From Marinobacterium sediminicola (GTDB lineage: Bacteria > Pseudomonadota > Gammaproteobacteria > Pseudomonadales > Balneatricaceae), in the NCBI RefSeq assembly GCF_022343685.1, contig NZ_CP092123.1, forward strand, positions 2,852,001-2,916,000: a DNA stretch of 64,000 bases, in the 5' to 3' direction. How positions within the stretch are numbered: the first letter of the stretch is position 1; every line of letters begins with the position of its first letter. The translations under genes and the position numbers were made by a program. Shown one piece after another: positions 35,476 through 42,960 of this stretch. The notes under the pieces were generated by a model, which saw only the letters and a program-made list of their open reading frames with translations, was not told the origin of the DNA and made no database searches.

Positions 35476-36201
35476 CTAATCCAGCCGTTCAATCCAATCC
35501 GGCCCCAGTTGTTGCATCTGTTGGCGAATCCAGTCGGCCTTCTGGCGCACATACGCACTGGCCGGCTGCGCCTGATAAAGCCAGGGGTTGGGCAGTATGG
35601 CCGCCAGCCTAGCCGCCTGATCGGCACTCACCTGTTCGATTGGCCGCTGATACCAGTACTCACTGGCCGCCCCCACGCCATAGACACCGGGCGCAAACTC
35701 GGCGATGTTCAGATACAACTCCAGTATACGCCGCTTCCCCAGAATGCCCTCAAGCATCAAGGCCAGAGGTGCTTCAAGAGCCTTGCGAACCCAGTCCCTC
35801 CCGGGCCAGAGGAACAGATTTTTGGCCGTCTGCTGGGTCAGTGTGCTGGCACCTCTAAGCCCCTTGCCGTCCAGGGCATCTTCCACCGCCTCGCGCACCG
35901 CCTGCAGATCAATCCCGCCATGCAACGGGAAACGCTGGTCTTCGGATGCGACCACCGCCAGTTGCACCTTGACAGGGATCTGCTCAATGTCGACCCAGTG
36001 GTGACGATAGTTATCCGGATAGCCCGCAGGTGTGGTCACTTCACGCCAGATCAGCCAGGACCAGATCGGCGGATCGATCACCTTCAGGCTGAGTATCAGC
36101 AGGGTGAGCAAAACTCCGAGAGCCAGCAAGGCACGCCACAACACACGCCACAGTGGACGAAACAGGTAGCAAAACAGTGGAGAAGAACGGCGGTTGGCCA
36201 A
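35476..36201 (-). CDS. mtgA: monofunctional biosynthetic peptidoglycan transglycosylase
   Basis: 241 aa GT51 glycosyltransferase with one N-terminal membrane anchor (about 20-42). AVVASEDQRFPLHGGID carries the catalytic Glu, GASTLTQQTAKNLFLWPGR the lipid II-binding motif and RILELYLNIAEFAPGVYGVGAA the second conserved block. Polymerises lipid II into glycan strands without a transpeptidase domain. Divergent from the copper operon. Confidence 0.96.
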   Translation of the reverse strand: MANRRSSPLFCYLFRPLWRVLWRALLALGVLLTLLILSLKVIDPPIWSWLIWREVTTPAGYPDNYRHHWVDIEQIPVKVQLAVVASEDQRFPLHGGIDLQAVREAVEDALDGKGLRGASTLTQQTAKNLFLWPGRDWVRKALEAPLALMLEGILGKRRILELYLNIAEFAPGVYGVGAASEYWYQRPIEQVSADQAARLAAILPNPWLYQAQPASAYVRQKADWIRQQMQQLGPDWIERLD

Positions 36202-36247
36202 GGTGCCTCTGATGCATATGACTGGGAAATTGAACTTGCCGGAACTC

Positions 36248-36278
36248 TTGATCGAAGCACCGGTCTGCGTTTTATACT
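36248..36278 (+). promoter_or_regulatory. possible stretched (19-bp spacer) promoter of the copper operon
   Basis: TTGATC and TATACT are separated by 19 bases, the elongated spacing used by MerR-family activators such as CueR. The spacer lacks a convincing dyad, so a CopRS-type or plain sigma-70 promoter is also possible. Confidence 0.35.
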
Positions 36279-36303
36279 ATGCCAAACTCCAAACGAGACT
36301 GTC

Positions 36304-36636
36304 ATGTTTGATATGCACGCCAAACGACTGACCGGACTGCTGAGCACCGCAGCACTGATGCTGCTGTTGCTGATGCCTGTTCTGGCATCGGCGTCGCCCA
36401 TGCCTGCCGATCAATCGGCCAGCGGCATGATGGCACATGAACATGACTGCTCTGATTCCAGCGATGGGGAGCTCGCCTGCTGGCAGCAGTGTTTGAGCAG
36501 CTGCACCAGCCACTGTGCTCCCGTATTGACCGGTCTTCCCGAACTGAGCAGCGCCGGCAACGTGCACGGCGCCCTGCCACCGAATCTCTACCATCCCCTG
36601 TTCCCGTCAGGGTTGCACCGCCCTCCAAGAGCCTGA
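36304..36636 (+). CDS. exported Cys-array protein of the copper operon (CopL-like position)
   Basis: 110 aa. Signal peptide at about 1-31 (LLSTAALMLLLLMPVLASA), then Met/His-containing stretch GMMAHEHDC and a helical array C59-x3-C63-x3-C67-x3-C71, ending in a Pro-rich tail LHRPPRA. The spacing puts all four thiols on one helix face, a pattern suited to Cu(I). It precedes copA by 71 bases. In xanthomonads a Cys-rich CopL lies at this place, but I see no firm sequence homology. ATG 36304 or 36313; ribosome site weak. Confidence 0.75.
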   Translation: MFDMHAKRLTGLLSTAALMLLLLMPVLASASPMPADQSASGMMAHEHDCSDSSDGELACWQQCLSSCTSHCAPVLTGLPELSSAGNVHGALPPNLYHPLFPSGLHRPPRA

Positions 36637-36707
36637 AACGCAACGGATCACCGCCGCACTGCACTGTATGTGCGGCTCTACAATCGTTAGCAATTCAGGA
36701 GTACTTC

Positions 36708-38666
36708 ATGAGCAAGGACAACAATCTGGCTGCGCCCTCACGACGCCGCTTCGTCCAGGGACTGGCCCTGGGTGGCCTGGTAACAGGACTGGGATTCAAC
36801 GCACGCCCACTGTTGGCAGCAGCTACGCCGACAGCACAGTCACACCCCGTTTTGAGTGGCTCTGATTTCAATCTGGAGATCGGCCACCAGATCGTCAATT
36901 TCACCGGCAAGGAAAAGTTGGCCACCACCGTCAATGGATCGCTGCCGGCTCCCATTCTGCGCTGGCGAGAGGGCGACCGTGTTCGGCTGAACGTGCACAA
37001 CAGGCTTGATACCGACTCGTCCATCCACTGGCACGGGATCATCCTGCCCACCGAGATGGACGGCGTCCCGGGACTGAGCTTTGATGGTATCGCCCCCGGT
37101 GAAACCTTCACCTACGAGTTCGATGTGCAGCAAAACGGTACCTACTGGTATCACAGCCACTCTGGCTTTCAGGAGCAAACCGGGCTCTACGGCGCCATCA
37201 TCATCGACCCGAAGGAGCCCGAGCCGTTCAGTTACGACCGCGACCATGTGGTAATGCTGTCCGACTGGAGCGATACGCCGCCTGAGCGGATCTTTGCCAA
37301 CCTGAAAAAGATGAGTCACTACTACAACCGTCGCGAGCGTAGCCTGACGGATGACCTCATTCCCGAGATTCAGCGCGACGGGATGAACACCGCTCTCTCT
37401 CGTCGGCAGATGTGGGAAAAGATGCGCATGAGTGATCGCGACATCTCCGACGTCACGGGTTACACCTACACCTTCCTGATGAATGGCCAGACACCGGCCA
37501 CCGGCTGGACCGGCCTGTATACACCGGGGGAAAAAGTGCGCCTTCGCATCATCAATGCGGCAGCGATGACGTTCTTCGACCTGCGTATCCCCGGTCTGAA
37601 AATGACTGTCGTTGCCTGTGATGGCCAGTACGTGCAACCGGTCAGTGTGGACGAATTCCGTATTGGTGTGGCCGAAACCATCGACGTCATCGTCGAGCCG
37701 ACGGAGCAGCGGGCCTACAGCCTTTTTGCCCAGGCGATCGACCGTTCCGGTTACGCCCACGGTCACCTGACTCCGGACCCGGCTCTGCGGGCCACACCGC
37801 CCGCGCTGGACCCAGCACCCGAACTGACTCACATGGATATGGGCATGGCCATGGACGCGCACGGACATGGCGAGCACTCCAGCCACGACATGCCCTCCAT
37901 GGGCACAGATCACAGCCTGCATGGCATGTCGGCTCCGGTCAGCGGGATGATGCATCAAGACCATGCCGCGATGCCATCCGGTCAGACCTCCATGTCGCAC
38001 TCCAATCACTCGAGCATGGCCATGGATCACGGTGTCATGACTCACGACCACGCCATGCCAGCCGGCATGCAGCATGGTTCCGGCCACGGACACCACGGAT
38101 CGGGCCACGGGGCAGTACCAACCTATCAGGGTCACCCCCTCTCTGCCGGCATGACCATGCATGCCGACAGCGAGTACGGCCCCCATGTGGATATGCGGGC
38201 AGAAGATCCGCAGTATCGCCTGGACGATCCCGGCGTCGGGCTGCGCAACAATGGCCGCAAGGTCCTCACCTATGCCGATCTGCGCAGTTTTTATCCCACG
38301 CCGGACACCCGTGAACCGGGACGAGAGATTGAGCTGCACCTGACCGGCAACATGAGTCGCTACATGTGGTCGATCAATGGTATCCGTTATGCCGATGCCG
38401 AGCCGATCCACCTGCAATACGGAGAGCGTGTCCGCATTACGCTGGTCAATGACACCATGATGCCGCATCCGGTTCACCTGCACGGCATGTGGAGCGACCT
38501 TGAGACCGGTGATGCCACCCATCTGCCGCGCAAACACACGCTGGTGGTACAACCCGGTGCCCGCCTGAGCTATCTGGTGACTGCCGATGCCCGTGGCGAA
38601 TGGGCATTCCACTGCCACCTGCTCTTTCACATGATGGGCATGTTCCGAAAAGTCGTGGTCAGCTGA
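36708..38666 (+). CDS. copA: CopA family multicopper oxidase
   Basis: 652 aa. Tat signal SRRRFVQGLALGG exports a folded, copper-loaded enzyme. Three cupredoxin domains with HWHGIILP and YWYHSHSGFQEQTG (type 2/3 copper ligands) near residues 107 and 147 and HPVHLHGMW plus HCHLLFHMMGMF (type 1 and 3 ligands) at the C-terminus. Between domains 2 and 3 (about 375-485) lies a long Met/His/Gly-rich insert able to bind many Cu(I)/Cu(II) ions. Oxidises Cu(I) and sequesters copper in the periplasm. CAGGAG precedes ATG 36708. copB follows after 11 bases. Confidence 0.96.
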   Translation: MSKDNNLAAPSRRRFVQGLALGGLVTGLGFNARPLLAAATPTAQSHPVLSGSDFNLEIGHQIVNFTGKEKLATTVNGSLPAPILRWREGDRVRLNVHNRLDTDSSIHWHGIILPTEMDGVPGLSFDGIAPGETFTYEFDVQQNGTYWYHSHSGFQEQTGLYGAIIIDPKEPEPFSYDRDHVVMLSDWSDTPPERIFANLKKMSHYYNRRERSLTDDLIPEIQRDGMNTALSRRQMWEKMRMSDRDISDVTGYTYTFLMNGQTPATGWTGLYTPGEKVRLRIINAAAMTFFDLRIPGLKMTVVACDGQYVQPVSVDEFRIGVAETIDVIVEPTEQRAYSLFAQAIDRSGYAHGHLTPDPALRATPPALDPAPELTHMDMGMAMDAHGHGEHSSHDMPSMGTDHSLHGMSAPVSGMMHQDHAAMPSGQTSMSHSNHSSMAMDHGVMTHDHAMPAGMQHGSGHGHHGSGHGAVPTYQGHPLSAGMTMHADSEYGPHVDMRAEDPQYRLDDPGVGLRNNGRKVLTYADLRSFYPTPDTREPGREIELHLTGNMSRYMWSINGIRYADAEPIHLQYGERVRITLVNDTMMPHPVHLHGMWSDLETGDATHLPRKHTLVVQPGARLSYLVTADARGEWAFHCHLLFHMMGMFRKVVVS

Positions 38667-38677
38667 GGAGACACGGT

Positions 38678-39379
38678 ATGAAACTGCACAAACACTGGCC
38701 ACTGCTGGCCCTGCTCACGCCTTCCCTTGCTCTGGCCGGCATGAGTGACGACCCGGTACTGGGCAAGCTGGACGTGAAGCAACTGGAGGGAGCCTACAGT
38801 GAAGGCGATACCCGCCTGAACTGGAACATCGAGGGCTGGCTGGGCACCGACTTCCACAAGCTGGTCTTGACCAGCGAAGGCTCAAGACTGGATGGGCGCA
38901 GTGAAGAACAGGAGCTGCGCCTGTTCTATCGTCGCGCCATCGCTCCCTACTGGGACCTGGAACTGGGGTGGCAGCATGAACCTCTGACAGACAGCCGTGA
39001 TGATCGCGTCCTGGTGGGCGTCAGCGGCACCGCGCCCTGGTTCATCGAAACCGAAATGCACCTGTTGGCAGGCCCCGGCACCGACCTCACGGCTGAATTG
39101 AGCCTTGAGCGTGAAATCCGCCTGACGCGACAATGGGTGCTAAGCCCTGAAGTCGGCCTGACTGCACACAACTTCTCCGACCCGAACGAACACCAGGGCA
39201 GCGGCTTGGCCGATCTGCACCTGGAGCTGCGTCTGGCATGGGAAATACGTCCCGACTTTGCGCCCTACGTGGGCGTCAGCTGGGAGCGCAAGCTGGGCGA
39301 CTCGGCCGATCTGGCACGAGACAGCGGCCATGAGGTCGACGAAACCCGGTGGCTGCTGGGTGTCCGTTTCTGGTTCTGA
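38678..39379 (+). CDS. copB: copper resistance outer-membrane protein CopB
   Basis: 233 aa with a signal peptide ending LALA-G near residue 20. The rest is a 10-14 stranded beta-barrel-type sequence ending in Phe (VRFWF), the outer-membrane insertion signal. EGWLGTDFHKLVLTSEG and FYRRAIAPYWDLELGWQ are CopB/PcoB motifs. The Met/His-rich N-terminal region of many CopB proteins is missing, so this is the short form. TGAGGAG overlaps the copA stop, indicating coupled translation. Confidence 0.93.
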   Translation: MKLHKHWPLLALLTPSLALAGMSDDPVLGKLDVKQLEGAYSEGDTRLNWNIEGWLGTDFHKLVLTSEGSRLDGRSEEQELRLFYRRAIAPYWDLELGWQHEPLTDSRDDRVLVGVSGTAPWFIETEMHLLAGPGTDLTAELSLEREIRLTRQWVLSPEVGLTAHNFSDPNEHQGSGLADLHLELRLAWEIRPDFAPYVGVSWERKLGDSADLARDSGHEVDETRWLLGVRFWF

Positions 39380-39405
39380 GCAGAACAATCTGGTTAAAAG
39401 GAAAC

Positions 39406-39849
39406 ATGATGCTGAAAACAATAACGACTGCACTTTTAACAACGAGCCTGTGGGTATTGCCAATGACTGGCAGCGCCCACAGCAACCACTGCCAGGATAC
39501 TCAGCTGGGTGAACAGATGGAGTCTCTGAAGCAGCAGTTCAAGGCTTACCGTCAGGCGTTGTCGACAACAGACTGGTCGCAGATGCGCCTTGCACGTGAG
39601 GAAATGCTTCAGCTTACGCATGCCGCAGCGGATGAGCAGCCCCTGAAGCTGCACGACCTGCCTGTCGAGCAGCGGCCGGAAATGATGCAAGAGTACCGAC
39701 AGGGGCTGGATCAGCTCACTGAACTGTTGCATCAGCTGGCACAGGCTGAACAGGCTCAGGACGCTGACGCAGCCTCTGATCTGGTCGGCCGCATTGGTCA
39801 GCACAGCAAGCAGAGTCACGAGGCACTGCGCAAGGATTGCGACGACTGA
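39406..39849 (+). CDS. cytochrome b562 family protein
   Basis: 147 aa with a signal peptide (to about residue 24, GSAHS). The mature part fits the soluble four-helix-bundle cytochrome b562: haem Met in LGEQMESLKQQF and haem His in KQSHEALRKD at the C-terminal helix, with the QEYRQGLDQL segment matching the third helix. Periplasmic electron carrier or haem protein of unclear role. It follows copB by 26 bases with its own AAGGA, so it seems part of the copper operon. ATG 39409 is an alternative start. Confidence 0.8.
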   Translation: MMLKTITTALLTTSLWVLPMTGSAHSNHCQDTQLGEQMESLKQQFKAYRQALSTTDWSQMRLAREEMLQLTHAAADEQPLKLHDLPVEQRPEMMQEYRQGLDQLTELLHQLAQAEQAQDADAASDLVGRIGQHSKQSHEALRKDCDD

Positions 39850-39860
39850 CTTGCCCTCTC

Positions 39861-39896
39861 CCTGCCGCCGGTCCCGGACTGAGCGGCAGGATTTCA
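39861..39896 (+). terminator. probable terminator of the copper operon
   Basis: CCTGCCGC and GCGGCAGG form an eight-base stem with a 14-base loop, followed by ATTTCATT. It lies 11 bases after the cytochrome b562 stop. Confidence 0.5.
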
Positions 39897-39897
39897 T

Positions 39898-40144
39898 TCA
39901 CAGTATGAAAGGTTGTCCATCCAGCCGATCATTGTCCCCCACGCCGGGTTGCCACACCTCGACAAAGCGCTCCCGAAACAGGAATTCCTGCACCGCATCG
40001 ACCCCAGGCTCACGGGCGTGCTCGAACTGTGCCACGGTTTCCACGCCCTTCAGTATCACTGGTTTTGCCACTGGCCTTGGCAAATCCGATCAGCGCAGCG
40101 AAGAGCGCATCCGCACCCAGTCCGGACAGACGGTACAACGGCAT
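39898..40144 (-). pseudogene. EAL-domain C-terminal remnant with a +1 frameshift
   Basis: An ATG at 40144 overlaps the flavodoxin-gene stop (TGATG) and reads MPLYRLSGLGADALFAALIG, FAKASGK, then goes out of frame. Dropping one A from the AAAA run near 40062-40065 continues as PVILKGVETVAQFEHAREPG and ends QPFIL-stop at 39898, about 81 aa in all. The join gives the EAL-domain pattern AK-x-GK-x-VI-x-x-GVET-x-x-Q, from c-di-GMP phosphodiesterases, but the catalytic EAL half is absent. So it is a truncated, frameshifted remnant, or a sequencing error in a short degenerate domain. Confidence 0.55.
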
Positions 40145-40752
40145 CAATCAGCTTTCGGCAACAGCTGCCGAAACCAGACATCGAGCATCCTGGGATCCGC
40201 CTGGCTGACCTGAACCGGGGCAAACAGGGGCTTGGCGCCTGCCGCCTGCAAGTGCAGCGCGACGTCCAGACCGAAGGCGCAGAAACGGGGATAATTGCGG
40301 TCCCCCAGTGCCAGTAGGGCAAAGGGGCAGCCGGCATAGCGCATCGATACTTCCCCATCATCCCAACCGATGCCCGTTTTGGGTGCATCGCCATTCCCCG
40401 TGGTACTCACTACCAGCAGCAGTGCCCTTTCGGGCACTGGCACCGTCGAGAGTTGATTCAGTGCCACTGGCGCGGCCGTGAAACCCGCTTTGCGCAGGCG
40501 TTTACAGATTTCCTGAGCCAGCTGGCGGGCCGTTCCGGTTTCAGTGGCATAGGCGACACGGTAATCAGGGCAAGCATCCGTATCCGCCCCATCAGGACGG
40601 GCACGCCGCAAGGCAGCGGCCAGCACACCGGCGTACAACACCAGTGCAATGGACGCCCCCCAGCGTCGCTCAGACGCCAGGCCCTCCAGCTGCCAGACCA
40701 ACAGCAAGGCCAGCCCCAGCAACAAGCACAGGCTTTTCAGGCCGATTTTCAA
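40144..40752 (-). CDS. membrane-anchored flavodoxin-domain protein
   Basis: 202 aa. One or two N-terminal membrane segments (about 5-22 and 33-48), then a cytosolic flavodoxin fold with FMN phosphate loop YATETGTARQLAQ near residue 68, STTGNGDAP near 115 and ALGDRNYPRFCAFG near 147. This is the FMN domain of sulfite-reductase/P450-reductase type without the FAD/NADPH part, so it must take electrons from a partner. It overlaps the DUF4198 gene (ATGA-type, four bases) and ends a Fur-box-controlled operon; a role in reducing iron is inferred. Confidence 0.82.
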   Translation of the reverse strand: MKIGLKSLCLLLGLALLLVWQLEGLASERRWGASIALVLYAGVLAAALRRARPDGADTDACPDYRVAYATETGTARQLAQEICKRLRKAGFTAAPVALNQLSTVPVPERALLLVVSTTGNGDAPKTGIGWDDGEVSMRYAGCPFALLALGDRNYPRFCAFGLDVALHLQAAGAKPLFAPVQVSQADPRMLDVWFRQLLPKAD

Positions 40753-41558
40753 AGCGGCAACACCTCAAGCGTGGCACTGTAGCTCAGTCGGCGCTTGGCC
40801 CCGTCAATGTGCTGGCTCGGCTGCTCCAACTCCACTTCCAACCAGTACATGCCCGGTTCATCGAACACCAGCTCCACCCGGCCCTCTGCGTTGGTGGTCA
40901 ATTCAATTTCCCCGACTTGATCGCGGTAACGGATGCCGTCACGAATGAGGAGCAGTGACAGTCCCTCCGCGGGGTTGCCATCCACCAGGAACTGGAAACT
41001 CACCGGCTCTTCGGTAACCAGGTCGTTGGGATGGGTCAAGGGGAGCAGTTCAATACCCTGCCCTGTCGGCTTGAAGTTGGCATTGCTCGGCTCCCCTCGG
41101 GTGACAAACACCTGCATGCGACTGTCGATTTCGCTGACCTGAAGATCGGTCGCATTGGCCGGAATTTCGTCAATTCTGTTCACCGGGCCGGACCAGCGTT
41201 TGGGTTCGCCATCCAGTTGGTAGCGTGCAAAAGCGCCCTGGCGGTGCATCTGCAGGGTATAGGTTCCCTCTTCGGTCAGCTCAACATCAAACATGGAACG
41301 GTAGCGTCCCTCCGCCCTGTTCTGGGCTTCAACCTGGGCACCGGTGGGAGACAGAATTTCCAGACGCTCAAGTCGCAACGGATGGTGCTCGAAGTAGAAC
41401 AGGCTGTTGGAGACGGCACCGTCCACTGTGACCCAGGCATTGTCGCCAGACAACACGGTAGCCGACGGCAGCATCCAGGCACGGTGTGCCTGTGCGGTCG
41501 CCACCGCTCCCAACCCCAGCGCCAGCAGGGCACAGGCACTCAAGCGTTTGATATTCAT
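40749..41558 (-). CDS. DUF4198 family periplasmic protein
   Basis: 269 aa with a signal peptide cleaved after AQA (about residue 25) followed by HRAWMLPS, the His-bearing N-terminus that is the mark of this family (nickel/cobalt or iron uptake clusters). Two beta-sandwich halves are suggested, the second with FLVDGNPAEGLSLLLIRDG and NAEGRVELVFDEPGMYWLEV (20 residues). ATG 41558 follows AAGGAG by five bases; the GTG six bases upstream is too close. Probably a metal- or ligand-handling periplasmic factor. Confidence 0.8.
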   Translation of the reverse strand: MNIKRLSACALLALGLGAVATAQAHRAWMLPSATVLSGDNAWVTVDGAVSNSLFYFEHHPLRLERLEILSPTGAQVEAQNRAEGRYRSMFDVELTEEGTYTLQMHRQGAFARYQLDGEPKRWSGPVNRIDEIPANATDLQVSEIDSRMQVFVTRGEPSNANFKPTGQGIELLPLTHPNDLVTEEPVSFQFLVDGNPAEGLSLLLIRDGIRYRDQVGEIELTTNAEGRVELVFDEPGMYWLEVELEQPSQHIDGAKRRLSYSATLEVLPL

Positions 41559-41586
41559 AAGCACTCCTTCTCGTTCAATAGTCTGT

Positions 41587-42105
41587 TCAGGGCATTAACT
41601 GCAGAGCGACACGTCCCAGCTCATGCTCGCCCTGCTGCTGTTGCTGCTGCGTATGTGTGACGGGCCACTGGAACGGCAGGCGGATCACTTCGCGTCCGCC
41701 CACTTCACGGGCAGCCTCCACCACCAGGTGATATGCCCCTTCAGGCAGATTGGCCAGCTGCGGCGAATCCGCTGCAAAAAACAGCTCATGAGTGCCGACC
41801 GGGCGCGTAGCCCCCGACAGGCCATCTACCGGAAACTCCAGCTGGCGCCCACTGCGCCGCCACCAGAGACTCAGATCCTTGAGCCACTTGGTCCCCTCGT
41901 TATCCTTCATCTCCAGGTCGTACCAGACGGCCAGATCCTGCTGATGACGCCCCTTATCCGTTTCGATCCAGAGCGCCACATAGGGGCGGTGATATTCGGC
42001 CACCTGCAGCGACGGAATTTCCACCTGCACACTGAGCGCGACCGCCAGCACCGGGCCCGTCGCTGAAGACAGCAGCAGTGCCGCCGTCAGTTTTTTCCAT
42101 TGCAT
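41587..42105 (-). CDS. DUF2271 family periplasmic protein
   Basis: 172 aa with a signal peptide (about 1-21). HRPYVALWIETDKGRHQQDLAVWYD (split by the family's YVAIWIED-like motif) and LWWRRSGRQ...VDGLSGATRPVGTH are DUF2271 signatures. Found in iron-regulated operons next to PepSY membrane proteins. No enzyme motif is known; a gene nine bases upstream encodes the PepSY partner, so they are co-transcribed. A Gln run (TQQQQQQGE) near the C-terminus is unusual but short. Confidence 0.8.
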   Translation of the reverse strand: MQWKKLTAALLLSSATGPVLAVALSVQVEIPSLQVAEYHRPYVALWIETDKGRHQQDLAVWYDLEMKDNEGTKWLKDLSLWWRRSGRQLEFPVDGLSGATRPVGTHELFFAADSPQLANLPEGAYHLVVEAAREVGGREVIRLPFQWPVTHTQQQQQQGEHELGRVALQLMP

Positions 42106-42114
42106 ACCCTCTCC

Positions 42115-42777
42115 TTAATGCACCAGCAAAACCGCCAGCAGCAGAGGCACCATCACCCCCAGCCCGGTGACCGGCCAGACCGCAGCCCGCTCACGGGCAT
42201 GCAGCCAAAGCACGGCCAGCCCGGTAAGGCTGAACACCACGCACACCAGCGCAAAAAAATCGATGAACAGGCTCCAGGCCTGACCCGCATTCCGCCCCTT
42301 GTGCAGATCGTTCAGGTAGGCAATCCAGCCGCGGTCGGTGGACTCATAGAGCAACTCACCGCTTTCCAGGTCCACACTCAGCCAGGCATCGCCTCCCGGG
42401 CGAGGTAATGACAGGTAAACTTCGAATTCGGACCATTCTGGTTGACCTGATGGCAGGCTTAACTCATGCTGGCTCGACAACCAGTCCAGAAGCTCTGCCG
42501 GCAACAGGGCTTCGGACAGCTGCGCCTTACGCAAAGGCTGCAGCAGCTCGTCAGCCAGCTGCTCATTAATCGTCACCACCTGTTTCGAGGCGGGAATCTG
42601 GCCGGCATGGTTGAGCGTGAAACCGGTCAGGGCGAACAGCATCATGCCGAACAGTGCGAAGGCTGAGCTGATCCAGTGCCAGCTGAGTAACCGGCGCAGC
42701 CAGGTGGAACGACGCTGGCCCGACACCTCAACCTGATTTCCTCCGCTCCCTCCGGGTGTGACCTCTATGTCCTTCAT
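42115..42777 (-). CDS. PepSY-associated membrane protein
   Basis: 220 aa with a membrane helix at about 30-54 carrying SWHWISSAFALFGMMLFALTG, a periplasmic PepSY-like loop (55-165) with LSVDLESGELLYESTDRGWIAYLNDLHKGR, and two C-terminal membrane helices. The W/H-rich helix ends and HKGR motif are shared with PiuB/FoxB-type inner-membrane siderophore reductases, here in a short version. First gene of an operon with DUF2271, DUF4198 and flavodoxin genes, divergent from a TonB receptor with Fur boxes between. Confidence 0.85.
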   Translation of the reverse strand: MKDIEVTPGGSGGNQVEVSGQRRSTWLRRLLSWHWISSAFALFGMMLFALTGFTLNHAGQIPASKQVVTINEQLADELLQPLRKAQLSEALLPAELLDWLSSQHELSLPSGQPEWSEFEVYLSLPRPGGDAWLSVDLESGELLYESTDRGWIAYLNDLHKGRNAGQAWSLFIDFFALVCVVFSLTGLAVLWLHARERAAVWPVTGLGVMVPLLLAVLLVH

Positions 42778-42816
42778 TTGCCAACCTGTCCTGAACTCGA
42801 TAGAGCGCAGAGAATA

Positions 42817-42835
42817 TAGTAATTATCATTTACAT
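42817..42835. promoter_or_regulatory. Fur box 1 (receptor/PepSY gap)
   Basis: TAGTAATTATCATTTACAT matches the NAT-triplet Fur pattern well in its centre (AATTATCATT). It lies 40 bases before the PepSY gene start. Confidence 0.65.
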
Positions 42836-42840
42836 ACAAC

Positions 42841-42859
42841 GAATGATAATGATTCTTAC
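42841..42859. promoter_or_regulatory. Fur box 2 (receptor/PepSY gap)
   Basis: GAATGATAATGATTCTTAC contains GATAATGAT, the core of the GATAATGATAATCATTATC Fur consensus. With box 1 it spans the divergent promoters. Confidence 0.75.
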
Positions 42860-42960
42860 TATTGATTTAATTTTAACAAAACTTTAACCTCCTTCCCCGC
42901 TTGGAGATGCCGCGCCCAACGCAGCAACAGGCCGATAACAACCAGCAAAGGAGTTGAACC

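Noticed and set aside
36840-38702. Long open frame (620 codons) antisense to copA
   Set aside because: GC-rich codon bias makes long antisense frames; no ribosome site and the product is His-rich only because it mirrors the copper oxidase.
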